NCBI RefSeq assembly: GCF_019670105.1
Contig: NZ_AP023032.1
Coordinates: 1,978,972-2,042,971 of the forward strand
Direction of reading: 5' to 3'
Length of the DNA stretch: 64,000 bases
Source of the DNA: Agarivorans albus
Lineage (GTDB): Bacteria > Pseudomonadota > Gammaproteobacteria > Enterobacterales > Celerinatantimonadaceae
A model generated the notes under the pieces. The model had not been told where the DNA came from and made no database searches. It saw only the letters and a list, made by a program, of their open reading frames with translations. Below are positions 19,451 through 28,019 of this stretch, piece after piece (the stretch's first letter is position 1; each line of letters opens with the position of its first letter). The position numbers and the translations under genes were made by a program.

Positions 19451-20200
19451 TTATATTATGTCGATTGCTGCCACGTTAGGGAAAACATAGTTCGGTCTAA
19501 AGGGTACCATTTCAATGTCGGCTTCACTGCTCACACCAGATAGTACCAAAATTGTTTCTAAGCCCGCTTGAAAGCCAGCCAGTATATCAGTGCGTAGGTT
19601 ATCACCAATTATCACGGTGTCGTCTGCATGTGCGCCAATTTTATTGAGAGCCGCACGTACAATCCAAGCAGAGGGTTTACCAACGACAAAGGGTTCGCGC
19701 CCGGTAATTCGTTCGATAGGAGCGCATAGTGAACCACAAGCTGGGCTCATGTTTGGTCCGTGAGTGTCTGGGTTGGTGGCAATAAACTGCGCGCCTTGTG
19801 CAACAAATTTTGCAGCATGTTGAATCATATTCCAATTGTAGTTTTTGGTTTCGCCCACTACTACAAAGTCGGGGTTAATGTCGGTGATGGTAAATCCAGC
19901 GCTATAAAGTTCATGAATTAACGCGCCTTCGCCAATAACATAGGCTTTGTTACCTTCTTGGCGTTTAAGAAAATCTGCGGTAGCCATCGCTGAGGTATAA
20001 AAACAGCTTTCTGGAATATCAACTCCAGCAGTTTGAAAGCGGTTCTGTAAATCTTGCGGAGTTTGAGCAGGATAGTTAGTTAAAATTACTAGCTTGGTAT
20101 CGTTAGCCAGTAAACGCTCAATAAATGCTTTGGCTCCATCTATCAGTTGGTTGTCATGTAGTAGTACACCATCAATGTCACAAATAACTGCTTTGCTCAT
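19451..20200 (-). CDS. nagD: HAD-IIA family nucleotidase NagD
   Basis: 249-aa HAD phosphatase. The nucleophile motif is CDIDGVLLHD, motif II LTNYP, then K in GKPSAWIV and the acid pair GDNLRTDILAG. Position and length match E. coli NagD, a UMP/GMP phosphatase. The cap is of the IIA type. It precedes the antiporter gene and lies near asnB, the same neighbours as in the E. coli nag region, although nagBAC themselves are absent here. Confidence 0.9.
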   Translation of the reverse strand: MSKAVICDIDGVLLHDNQLIDGAKAFIERLLANDTKLVILTNYPAQTPQDLQNRFQTAGVDIPESCFYTSAMATADFLKRQEGNKAYVIGEGALIHELYSAGFTITDINPDFVVVGETKNYNWNMIQHAAKFVAQGAQFIATNPDTHGPNMSPACGSLCAPIERITGREPFVVGKPSAWIVRAALNKIGAHADDTVIIGDNLRTDILAGFQAGLETILVLSGVSSEADIEMVPFRPNYVFPNVAAIDII

Positions 20201-20304
20201 TCTTTTTCCTTAGAACCCTATAATCCGTAGTTCAGAGTAACGTAGTGTGACTAAAAAGCGCTAGAGAAAAATAACCTAACGGCAACAAATAGCTTATATT
20301 CATG

Positions 20305-20570
20305 AGGGGCTGTTTAACTTTCGAGCTGAATTTTGCAGTAGTTTGAGGGTTATTTATACAAGGTAGAAGCTTTAATGTGTAGCTAGCCTACATGAGAAGC
20401 TGATAACGCCGTAGAAATAAGCCACAAACGCTGCCCAAAGGGTTCGGCTAAAATAGTTTTATGCTTTGTTAAGGCGTACTTACTTAGAGTGACTAGGTTA
20501 CGCACGCCTTGCCGCGCCTAAAACTATTTTATCGCGAACAAAATTTAATCGCGAAAATTTAACAGCCCCT
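20305..20570. mobile_element. MITE-like non-autonomous element with terminal inverted repeats
   Basis: 266 bp with no coding capacity. Both ends carry the exact 10-bp inverted repeat AGGGGCTGTT (20305-20314; complement at 20561-20570), which continues imperfectly (TAACTTTCG versus AAATTTTCGCG). Inside, TAAAATAGTTTTA (20449-20461) pairs exactly with TAAAACTATTTTA (20519-20531), and AAGGCGT (20471-20477) with ACGCCTT (20504-20510), giving a long internal hairpin. No clear target duplication could be identified. It lies just upstream of the adenine deaminase start, whose promoter may be inside it. Confidence 0.72.
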
Positions 20571-20599
20571 TATCTCCAAGCAGTTGAAGGAAAAGATTG

Positions 20600-21616
20600 A
20601 TGTTTAATCAACAAGATTTTATTAAAAAAATAGCAAAGGTTGAGCTGCATTTGCACATTGAAGGTAGCTTAGAACCTGAGTTGATGTTCAAGCTAGCAAA
20701 ACGAAACGATATTACTTTGCCTTATGCCAGCGTCGAAGACTTAAGAAAAGCTTACCAGTTTAATAACCTTCAAGAGTTTCTAGATTTGTACTATCAAGGT
20801 GCAGAAGTGTTGCAAACAGAACAAGACTTTTTCGATTTAGCTTGGGCTTACTTTGAAACCTGCCACCGCGATAATGTATTACATACGGAAATATTCTTTG
20901 ACCCGCAAACTCACACTGAACGCGGTATCGCAATATACACAGTGATTAATGGGCTGGTGAGGGCTAAGCAACAAGCTTTTACCCAGTTTGGAATAACCTG
21001 CGAATATATTATGTGTTTTCTGCGTCACTTATCGCAGGACTCTGCAATTGAGACTTTAGAAGCGGCTAAACCTTACCTTAAACATATAATTGGTGTGGGT
21101 TTAGACTCTAGTGAACAAGGTCATCCTCCTGAGAAGTTCCAACAAGTGTTTGCGATGGCAAAGCAACTGGGGCTGCAAAGAGTGGCTCATGCAGGAGAAG
21201 AAGGCCCGGCAGCCAATGTGGCAAATGCTTGGCTGCTATTGGATGTTAGCCGAATTGATCATGGCGTTCGCTGTTTAGAAGATGAAGTTTTAGTTAAAGA
21301 ACTTGCCGCCGCTCAAATGCCATTAACCGTTTGTCCGTTTAGCAACGTAAAACTAAAGGTGGTTGAGCACTTAAGTGAGCACCCATTACCGAAAATGTTG
21401 CAGAAAGGCTTGGCGGTTACTATTAACTCAGACGATCCTGCATATTTTGGTGGATATTTACTGGATAACTTGCAGGCCTGCAGTGAAACTTTTGCCTGGA
21501 GCCCGCTACAGATTGCCCAGCTTTGCCAAAACGCTGTTGCCGCAAGTTATGCCAGTGAGCAAAGAAAAAGTGAGTTAAGTCAACTAATTGATAACCGTTT
21601 AGCAGAGTTTAGCTAG
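20600..21616 (+). CDS. Adenine deaminase (adenosine deaminase superfamily, Aah1/PA0148 type)
   Basis: 338-aa metal-dependent amidohydrolase. Zinc ligands H17 and H19 in ELHLHIEGSLEPEL, the VAHAGEEGP segment and SDDPAYFGGY are all present. The diagnostic stretch LRKAYQFNNLQEFLDLYY and GLDSSEQGHPPEKFQ match the adenine-specific branch characterised for Pseudomonas PA0148 rather than true adenosine deaminases. It should convert adenine to hypoxanthine, competing with apt for the same substrate. The ATG at 20600 has AAGGAAAAG before it; the TTG one codon earlier is less likely. Confidence 0.85.
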   Translation: MFNQQDFIKKIAKVELHLHIEGSLEPELMFKLAKRNDITLPYASVEDLRKAYQFNNLQEFLDLYYQGAEVLQTEQDFFDLAWAYFETCHRDNVLHTEIFFDPQTHTERGIAIYTVINGLVRAKQQAFTQFGITCEYIMCFLRHLSQDSAIETLEAAKPYLKHIIGVGLDSSEQGHPPEKFQQVFAMAKQLGLQRVAHAGEEGPAANVANAWLLLDVSRIDHGVRCLEDEVLVKELAAAQMPLTVCPFSNVKLKVVEHLSEHPLPKMLQKGLAVTINSDDPAYFGGYLLDNLQACSETFAWSPLQIAQLCQNAVAASYASEQRKSELSQLIDNRLAEFS

Positions 21617-21683
21617 AGACCTTGTGTTTTAAGGCAGGCTACAGCCATAGTTATGTTAAGCGAGAATAATAAGGAGATTGTCG

Positions 21684-22013
21684 ATGTTTGTTGTGTTGTT
21701 TCGTTGGAAGTTAAATGAAGAGCATATTCAGTCCTTTAAAGAAGGCTGGTCAGAGATTATTCATTTTAATATTGATAAGTGTGCCGCATTGGGATCGCGT
21801 TTGCATAAAGCCTCCGACGGCACGTGGATTTCTTACTCGCAGTGGCCTAGTAAAGACCATTGGTTACGCTCTAAAGAAACTGAATCTATGGTATTAGATG
21901 CACGCCAAAAAATGCGTAAAGCGATTATTTGGCAAGATGAACCCTTATTAATGGCGCCACAACTTGATCATTTCGTATCGAGTAACTTGGATGCGACACA
22001 CTCTATTTTGTAA
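21684..22013 (+). CDS. ABM/Dabb-like small dimeric alpha-beta barrel protein
   Basis: 109 aa, starting MFVVLFRWKLNEEHIQSFKEGW. Alternation of a strand, a helix with conserved W and a terminal strand around WISYSQWPSKDHW resembles antibiotic biosynthesis monooxygenase-like proteins. Several Trp residues but no cofactor motif are visible. AAGGAG is 7 bases before the ATG at 21684, which decides the start. It lies 67 bases after the deaminase and 90 before the acyltransferase. Role unknown. Confidence 0.6.
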   Translation: MFVVLFRWKLNEEHIQSFKEGWSEIIHFNIDKCAALGSRLHKASDGTWISYSQWPSKDHWLRSKETESMVLDARQKMRKAIIWQDEPLLMAPQLDHFVSSNLDATHSIL

Positions 22014-22103
22014 CTCACCGCCTTGAGTAAACTTGCTTTAGCGCCACTGCAGAGTAAACTGGCGCGCAGTTTTATCAATTTCTTAAGGTAGTGTTGTTAG
22101 ACT

Positions 22104-23051
22104 ATGTCGAAGTTTGAGTCTCAAGCATTTTCTATATCGTTTTCCAAAACATGGTTAGCCCCTAAGCATTGGGGCACCTGGTTGGTGGGCGGACTCATCA
22201 TTCTGCTGGCCTATGTGCCGGTAAAGCTACGAGATAAAATTGCCGTAGCTATTGCCAACCGTATCTTTAACCTTAAAGCCTTGAAGAAACGCCGTGCAAT
22301 TGCCGACACTAATTTAAAGCTGTGTTTCCCCGATATGACCGCGCAACAGCGCGAGCAATTAATGCAAGAAAATATGCAGATTTTTGCTCAGCTTATTTTG
22401 GGAGCGGGCGAGATGTCTGTTCGCTCAAAACGTTATCTGCAGAACCGTATTGTGGTTGATGGTGAAGAGCATATTCAAAGTATTCTTGATAATAATGAAA
22501 ACTTTATAATTCTATTACCACATACCTACCCAGTGGATTTTCTGGGGACTTATTTTTGTACCCGAGGCCATGATATGTGCACCATGTTTAAAAAAACTGG
22601 TGACCCCATTGTTGATTGGGCGATGGCAAAACAACGTACTCGTTTTGGCGGCGTTATTTTTGAACGTAACGCAGGTATTAAAACGCTGATCAAAGCAGTA
22701 AGAGCCGGTTTTGGGTGTATCTATTTACCAGATGAAGACTTTGGTCCAGAAGCCAGTTTAATGACGCCATTATTTGCTACTAAAAAAGCCACGTTGCCGG
22801 TATTGGGTAAAATGACCAAATTAAGTGGCGCAAAGGTGGTGCCTATCTATGCGGGATACGACAGCGAACTGCATAAAGTTAAGTTGTTCATTCATCCTGC
22901 TATGCAAGACTTCCCCAGCAAAGATGTTGCGCAAGATACCTTGCGAATGAATCAAGAGGTAGAGAAGTTAATTTCTCGCTCGCCAGAGCAATACATGTGG
23001 ACTTTAAAGTTATTGCGTACCGTTGAAGGCAGCGATAAGCCGCGTTATTAA
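22104..23051 (+). CDS. Lipid A late acyltransferase, LpxM-like
   Basis: 315 aa. Inner-membrane acyltransferase of the LpxL/LpxM (HtrB/MsbB) family, which adds a secondary acyl chain to Kdo2-lipid A using acyl-ACP. One N-terminal membrane segment (LVGGLIILLAYVPV), and the HX4D catalytic box as HTYPVD within LLPHTYPVDFLG. GGVIFERNAG and the end SPEQYMWTLKLLRT match LpxM better than LpxL. Substrate chain length is not predictable. Confidence 0.87.
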   Translation: MSKFESQAFSISFSKTWLAPKHWGTWLVGGLIILLAYVPVKLRDKIAVAIANRIFNLKALKKRRAIADTNLKLCFPDMTAQQREQLMQENMQIFAQLILGAGEMSVRSKRYLQNRIVVDGEEHIQSILDNNENFIILLPHTYPVDFLGTYFCTRGHDMCTMFKKTGDPIVDWAMAKQRTRFGGVIFERNAGIKTLIKAVRAGFGCIYLPDEDFGPEASLMTPLFATKKATLPVLGKMTKLSGAKVVPIYAGYDSELHKVKLFIHPAMQDFPSKDVAQDTLRMNQEVEKLISRSPEQYMWTLKLLRTVEGSDKPRY

Positions 23052-23082
23052 TTTGGTAATCGTTCTCTAGCGAGCTAGGTGA

Positions 23083-23772
23083 TTATGCGTTGTGCTCGCG
23101 CAGAGTTTGGCTTTTGTAGTTACGCACTAAGCTAATGAAATCTTCTGGTTCTCGGTCAAGAATATCTTGCTCAATTAATAGATCATAACCAGTGAGCTCT
23201 CGAAGCTTTTTCATTCTGTTTGCGAACATTCCGGTGAGTCCGGTGTAAATTTTCCCACTGCTTGATTTAAAATAATCGTCTTCAATTAAATGATCACTCA
23301 CTTTACTGTCTTGGCAATGTGTACAGCTTCTTCGCAAGGATGCGAGCAAGGCCGCTCTTTGCTCTGTGAGTAAATGTGCTGATAGGCGAGGGGACAGACT
23401 GTCGAGTAAATAATCTGGGTCACTCAAACGTAAGCCAACGTAATTCATATCGTGCCAATTAAGTCCATCACTTAACCTTGGGACATCGATACGTTGTAGT
23501 TTATCCCAGGGCAAACACCAACCACCGTAACGATGGTGAAATTGAATGTGGTCATAGCACAATACAACTGAATACACCGGTTGCATCCATTTTTCTACGC
23601 CAACTCTAATCCCCAGGTATGCTAAAAAGAAAATCACCGAGGCTATAAGTGACACCAATACCGCAGGAACGTAGAGGGTACTTATCCCAATAAATACTAG
23701 CAGGGAGCCAGCAATAACTAGGGTTTTAGCGTTGTTGCTGGCCTTGCTTTTTATCCATACTGATTTTGGCAT
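23083..23772 (-). CDS. DUF2982 family membrane protein
   Basis: 229 aa. Two adjacent hydrophobic segments near residues 18-55 (LVIAGSLLVFIGISTLYVPA and the following VSLIASVIFFLAYLGI) and then a soluble part with GGWCLPWDKLQRIDVPRLSDGL and CTHCQD. It matches the DUF2982 family of Vibrio and Shewanella as I remember it. No function known. Transcribed toward the acyltransferase gene, separated by 31 bases, without a visible terminator between them. Confidence 0.72.
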   Translation of the reverse strand: MPKSVWIKSKASNNAKTLVIAGSLLVFIGISTLYVPAVLVSLIASVIFFLAYLGIRVGVEKWMQPVYSVVLCYDHIQFHHRYGGWCLPWDKLQRIDVPRLSDGLNWHDMNYVGLRLSDPDYLLDSLSPRLSAHLLTEQRAALLASLRRSCTHCQDSKVSDHLIEDDYFKSSSGKIYTGLTGMFANRMKKLRELTGYDLLIEQDILDREPEDFISLVRNYKSQTLREHNA

Positions 23773-23879
23773 TGTGTTACCTCAATCATTTACCGTGATA
23801 CTTAGATATACGGACCGGATTGGCTAAATGTTCATTACAATGGTTAGTGAAAGAAGAAAGCTCACTTCACCATAGCGTA

Positions 23880-24173
23880 TTACTTTTTAGAGGCTTGTTT
23901 AGCGTTGAAAATGGCCATTTGCTCATCGGTTGCTGGCAGTTGGTGGTGCTCTTTCCATTCTGAGTATGGCATGCCATACACTTTTTCTCTTGCTTCATCA
24001 TAGTTAAGGCTTTCGCCTTGCTCTTCAGCCGCTGCCATCATCCACTTGGCTAAACAGTTTCGACAAAAATCAGCTAAGTTCATCAGCTCAATGTTTTGTA
24101 CTTCTTTGTGTTGGTCTAGGTGTTCCAGCAAACGGCGAAAAGTGGCAGCTTCAATTGCTTGTTGTTTGTCCAT
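23880..24173 (-). CDS. DUF1244 family protein
   Basis: 97-aa soluble helical protein. The LADFCRNCLAKWMMAAAEEQ segment and KVYGMPYSEWKEHHQ are the DUF1244 hallmarks; the two cysteines (CRNC) are invariant in the family and could bind metal. Widely conserved in proteobacteria, function unknown. Lies between two single genes of the same direction, with a hairpin upstream that ends the DUF2333 unit. Confidence 0.86.
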   Translation of the reverse strand: MDKQQAIEAATFRRLLEHLDQHKEVQNIELMNLADFCRNCLAKWMMAAAEEQGESLNYDEAREKVYGMPYSEWKEHHQLPATDEQMAIFNAKQASKK

Positions 24174-24214
24174 GTTACTTATCCTTGGTAAAAGTTAAGC
24201 CAGTGTAAATGCAC

Positions 24215-24240
24215 AAAAGCAGCGAATCAACGCTGCTTTT
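24215..24240 (-). terminator. Terminator of the DUF2333 gene
   Basis: AAAAGCAGCG and CGCTGCTTTT (24215-24224, 24231-24240) around a 6-base loop. The T tail is only four long, so efficiency is uncertain. Confidence 0.7.
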
Positions 24241-24260
24241 GGTATTTGCTAGTAGCTAAT

Positions 24261-25250
24261 TTAGCCTTTGGTAAGCAAATTATTTAGATTAATAATGGCC
24301 GCATTGGCACGTGATACATAGTTAGCCATTACTAAGGAGTGGTTAGCCATGAGGCCAAAACCTGTGCCGTTTAAGATCATTGGGCTCCATACGGTTTCTT
24401 GGGTCGCTTCTAATTCGCGAACAATTTGGCGAACCGCTACTGTAGCATTCTTCTTCTCTAACACGCCTTTAAAGTCTACTTCTATTGCTTGGAAAAAGTG
24501 CAACAATGCCCACGCTTCGCCACGCGCTTCGTAGAACACGTCATCAATTTTCCACCAAGAGGTTTTCACCATGCTTTCTGATGGAGCAAAGGTAGACTGT
24601 GCAGCACCTTCATCGCCCACTAAGCTAGTGTTAATGCGCTCTCGGCCTACCGAGGCCGAAAGCTTTTGCGACATGCTTCCCAGGCGGGATTGTACTTCGT
24701 TAAGCCAGGTAACTAAGTTGTCGGCACGAGCATAAAACTGCGCATTTGGGTCTTTAGGATCGGCTAATTGGGCGCGATAAACTGCAAGGGCATCTATAGC
24801 ATCTTGATATTCGCGCTCTGCACTTGGAAGCTGCCATGAAGTATGGTCAATATTGAACTTAGGCTGGGCGATTTTAAGCTGGGCATGTTCTACCGATTGT
24901 GCTTGAGAGCGGCTAAAATCTTTACGCATAATCAGCGATAAATCTCGAACTTGGTTTAATGCACCAAGCTCCCAACTTGGCATATTGTCCATAAACACAC
25001 TGGGGGGCATTTTATCGTTACTTAAGTAACCGCCCGATTTGTTTAGCAGGGTTTCGGCCACAAACATCAATGCGGTGGTAGTAGCATATCCGGTTACCGC
25101 TTCTTCACCGTTTGCCACTGCTTGCTCAAGTACATATTCTTTGACCTCGATTCGGTCTGGCTCAATGCTCCAAAACACTGCAATGATGTAGTTAATGATG
25201 AAAAACACCAAAAAGAAAACAACAACCTTACGGCCAGTAAGCTGAAACAT
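24261..25250 (-). CDS. DUF2333 family membrane-anchored protein
   Basis: 329 aa. One N-terminal membrane anchor (VVVFFLVFFIINYIIAVFW, about residues 9-27), then a helical periplasmic domain. The segments NKSGGYLSNDKMPPSVFMDNM and FEARGEAWALLHF-like (YEARGEAWALLHFFQAIEVDF) are the conserved parts of DUF2333 proteins of marine gammaproteobacteria. Function unknown. Stands alone; nothing is recognised in the 290 bases between its start and the next gene. Confidence 0.78.
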   Translation of the reverse strand: MFQLTGRKVVVFFLVFFIINYIIAVFWSIEPDRIEVKEYVLEQAVANGEEAVTGYATTTALMFVAETLLNKSGGYLSNDKMPPSVFMDNMPSWELGALNQVRDLSLIMRKDFSRSQAQSVEHAQLKIAQPKFNIDHTSWQLPSAEREYQDAIDALAVYRAQLADPKDPNAQFYARADNLVTWLNEVQSRLGSMSQKLSASVGRERINTSLVGDEGAAQSTFAPSESMVKTSWWKIDDVFYEARGEAWALLHFFQAIEVDFKGVLEKKNATVAVRQIVRELEATQETVWSPMILNGTGFGLMANHSLVMANYVSRANAAIINLNNLLTKG

Positions 25251-25540
25251 AAATACATCCTCAACAAGATTTATGTTCTCAGCATAGTCAAGTAAGCAAT
25301 TTAATCAATAGCTTATGCAAAATCTAATTGCGGTGAGACAAGAGAGCTTTAACCGCCATACCTTGGTTTTCTAGCTAGGTTGCGAGCAGTAAACTCAAAG
25401 CACCATCAAGTATTCAGCAAATTATCCTAATGATTTGAGCTAAAGCAGTGCTTACGGTTTTTTTAAGGACAGATAACTGCCATTATCTGCCGCAGATTAT
25501 TGGTTTACAGGGAGGTAAGGTTTAAAAGGTTGAGAATTTC

Positions 25541-26086
25541 GTGCACATCTCTAAGTTAGTAAAACCCAGTATTACAGTATTTGCCCTCACAATGTCTGCT
25601 CAGGCTGTTGCCCAACAGCAACAAGAAAACACCAACGCTTATCCGTGGGCTGCGGTATTTCTCGATTACCAACATCCCGACCAACCTATGTTGGGCTTGA
25701 CCGTAGCGGTAAATCATTACGACAAAAGCTACCCTAATTGGGGTTACTACCTCGGTTATGGTAGATCAAAAGAAGAAGACTTAGGCTTTGAAGCACCTGC
25801 AGAAGGTAAAAGAGACTTAACCATGTTAAGGCTAGGGGTGAGTTACAGCCTTTCCAATAATCTAAGTGTTTACGGCGGTGGAGCAATGTTAGAAGACACC
25901 ACCGAATACACTGACGGTATTACCCAGTTTTGCACCGACTGTAAGCCAGAATGGTATACCGATACCAAGCGAAACTGGGGCGGCGAAGTTGGGCTTCGTT
26001 ATGCTTTAACTCGGCATTTAGTGTTTGGCATTGGTTATAATTCGGTGACAGAGGGTGGGGTATTTAGTATTGGTTATCGCGGTTAA
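25541..26086 (+). CDS. Predicted small outer-membrane beta-barrel protein
   Basis: 181 aa from a GTG start with AAAAGG eleven bases ahead. Signal peptide (about 24 residues, cleaved near AVA-QQQQ), then amphipathic strands with periodic aromatic residues (WGYYLGYGRS, LRLGVSYSLSNNLSVYGGG, LRYALTRHLVFGIGYN). Eight strands would fit the OmpA/OmpW-size barrels. Contains the odd cysteine pair FCTDCKP in a predicted loop. No specific family is recognised. Confidence 0.62.
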   Translation: MHISKLVKPSITVFALTMSAQAVAQQQQENTNAYPWAAVFLDYQHPDQPMLGLTVAVNHYDKSYPNWGYYLGYGRSKEEDLGFEAPAEGKRDLTMLRLGVSYSLSNNLSVYGGGAMLEDTTEYTDGITQFCTDCKPEWYTDTKRNWGGEVGLRYALTRHLVFGIGYNSVTEGGVFSIGYRG

Positions 26087-26126
26087 CAATCACGCTTTGA
26101 ATGCTGTCTCCAATACTCTAAGGTTG

Positions 26127-26148
26127 CCCGCGACGGAGTAGTCGCGGG
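26127..26148. other. GC-rich hairpin between convergent genes
   Basis: CCCGCGAC - GGAGTA - GTCGCGGG, a perfect 8-bp stem of high GC in otherwise AT-rich DNA. No T-run follows on either strand, so it is not a standard intrinsic terminator. It could be a 3' exonuclease block or a REP-like unit. Confidence 0.5.
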
Positions 26149-26176
26149 AAGTATAAAGTAGTGGGTTTTAGTTGCG

Positions 26177-27601
26177 CTACTTACAGGCTGCATTGATTTG
26201 GCTGCTGTCGTTACTGCTGTACTCGCAGGAGCCTTGAATAATGCACTGATAAAGGTTGTTGTTGTAGGTATTGGTGCGGTGATCATAGATCATAAACCAA
26301 CCGCCATCGTCCCACACAGAAGTGGGAATGCCTGCTGCTTTTGCATGTTTAGAGTCCAGTAATTCATACCAAGCTCTAATATTGTTGCAATCCATTTGGC
26401 TTTTATATTTTTGCCAATTAGTACCCCATTCACTGATGTAGATTGGCATACCTTGACCCACACCGTTTGCCCATTGTTGCATGGTTCTAATTGGGTCACT
26501 AATGTCAGATTCAGTCCACTTAGTCGATAAGTTACCTTCACCGTGGTAAGACCAAGGATTGTAATGGTGGAATGCGGCCATCACATAGGGGTCATTGCCC
26601 CCTCCAACAGCGTCTAAGTTTGGCCAGGTTCGCGCCATCTCATGAGCGCCAAACCATTGGTTTCCACCAATTACAACAATCCGATTTGGACTCTGTTCTC
26701 TGATCTTGTTATATGCCAAACCTGTCATGTGGCGTAGCTTTGACGGAAGCATGGCTTCGCTATTACTTAAGTGCGGTTCGTTTAAAATTTGAAAAATGAG
26801 GCGGTTACTGCGGTCTTTAAATAGAGCACTAATATCAGTCCACAGAGTTTCTAACATCACCGCATCACTATTGTCTTTGATTACGGCTTCATGGTGAGCA
26901 TTGATAACTACGAACATATCTTCATAAGCTAGGGCATGGTCGACAGTTTTTATTATCTCTTTAAGGCGAGCATTGTTAAGGTCTATTTTTCCTGATTCGT
27001 TAGCAATGGTTGAACCTGATATCTCTATGGTCCAACTAATCGGAATTCTGACATTACGATAACCTTGCTCGTAATAAGCATCTATTTTTCCTGAAGCTTC
27101 GGTTAGGGTAGCCGCATGTTGTTGGTTGTCGAACATTTGCCCTAAGTTAAAGCCGGTGCCCATTGCTGCTGCAGCGTCTATAGCCGTTATAGCAGGTTGT
27201 TCACTGGGAGGTGGTGGTGTTTGACTAGAGCAAACATCACCAGTAAGCGCTGGTTGTTCCGCATTGTTGCCGTTCATGGTTCCTTGAATACCAAATTCAA
27301 CCGACTCCCCTGGCTTTATAGTCGCGTTCCACGAAAGGTTACTTGCGCTGTATGGGTTATCTCCACTTAAAACCGTATTCCAGCTAGAGCTAAGTTGAGA
27401 GCCTTGTTGATATTGCCAATTAACTTGCCAACCCTCGATGTTAGTTGAATCGGTATTTGTAATGGTCACCTGTGCCTGAAAGCCTTGGTCCCATTGATTG
27501 GTTATGGAGTACTCGCAGTCGGCCGCAACTGCAAAAGGCGAGATGAAACCAAGTAAAATCAGCTTAGCTGCGAAGCGGTGGTATGTTCGACATTCGGGCA
27601 T
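26177..27601 (-). CDS. Secreted endoglucanase, CBM2 + GH5
   Basis: 474 aa. Signal peptide of about 27 residues, a CBM2 cellulose-binding domain (Cys29 to Cys124 as the typical disulfide, with W58, W74 and W91 as likely surface aromatics), a short Pro/Ser linker (TPPPPSEQP), and a GH5 catalytic barrel from about 140. The acid/base is Glu275 in FQILNEPH and the nucleophile is Glu391 in ISEWGTNW. FNLGQMFDN and NAHHEAV are further GH5 motifs. Hydrolyses beta-1,4-glucans outside the cell. Single gene in the polysaccharide island, with no regulator beside it. Confidence 0.93.
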   Translation of the reverse strand: MPECRTYHRFAAKLILLGFISPFAVAADCEYSITNQWDQGFQAQVTITNTDSTNIEGWQVNWQYQQGSQLSSSWNTVLSGDNPYSASNLSWNATIKPGESVEFGIQGTMNGNNAEQPALTGDVCSSQTPPPPSEQPAITAIDAAAAMGTGFNLGQMFDNQQHAATLTEASGKIDAYYEQGYRNVRIPISWTIEISGSTIANESGKIDLNNARLKEIIKTVDHALAYEDMFVVINAHHEAVIKDNSDAVMLETLWTDISALFKDRSNRLIFQILNEPHLSNSEAMLPSKLRHMTGLAYNKIREQSPNRIVVIGGNQWFGAHEMARTWPNLDAVGGGNDPYVMAAFHHYNPWSYHGEGNLSTKWTESDISDPIRTMQQWANGVGQGMPIYISEWGTNWQKYKSQMDCNNIRAWYELLDSKHAKAAGIPTSVWDDGGWFMIYDHRTNTYNNNLYQCIIQGSCEYSSNDSSQINAACK

Positions 27602-27836
27602 TTTAGGCTCTCACGTTTGAGGGTGAAGTTAACAACTTACTTAAAGATGATGCTACCCGAGTTAGCTAAGTAAAAAAGTTGGAAAGCCGCATAACAGCCT
27701 GAAATAGATAGGTAAATTTCTTGTTGTTTCATGGTCAGTATGAGCTTGCTCACAAAGCCGCTGAATAAATAAGAGAAACTAGCTGTGTAGCACTTAACAG
27801 TAATTATCTACTTGTCAAAAAAAGGGAGACTAAACC

Positions 27837-27884
27837 ATGAATGCTGTTAAGCGAGCGGTAATGTTGGTTTTATGTTGTCTCTAA
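27837..27884 (+). CDS. Possible 15-aa leader or micro-peptide upstream of uspA
   Basis: ATG-initiated mini-ORF MNAVKRAVMLVLCCL followed by TAA, preceded by a good Shine-Dalgarno AAAGGGAG eight bases upstream. It has a basic N-terminus and hydrophobic end, like a truncated signal or lipoprotein leader or a tiny membrane peptide. Two stem-loops follow and then uspA 136 bases on. It could be a leader peptide, a type I toxin-like peptide or the relic of a lost gene. The function is not known. Confidence 0.35.
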   Translation: MNAVKRAVMLVLCCL

Positions 27885-27892
27885 TACATTGT

Positions 27893-27955
27893 TTTGAAGC
27901 TAATAATGACCAAGCTCAAGTTAGCTTCAAATATTCCCTTGGCATGTGCGCCAAG
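27893..27955 (+). ncRNA. Tandem stem-loops in the uspA leader (possible structured RNA)
   Basis: TTTGAAGCTAA (27893-27903) pairs perfectly with TTAGCTTCAAA (27921-27931) over a 17-base loop. Directly after it CTTGGC (27938-27943) pairs with GCCAAG (27950-27955) over a 6-base loop. Together with the mini-ORF before it, this explains part of the 418-base gap 27602-28019. The first 230 bases of the gap show nothing recognisable. Confidence 0.4.
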
Positions 27956-28019
27956 TCCGTCTAAGGCGTATTTCCGCTGCTAAGCTTAAAGTGATTAAAT
28001 AAACTACGAGGAGCACATC

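Noticed and set aside
27885-27990. The mini-ORF as the front of a longer broken gene
   Set aside because: Reading past its stop yields about 33 codons without any recognisable domain; there is no evidence for a lost protein family.
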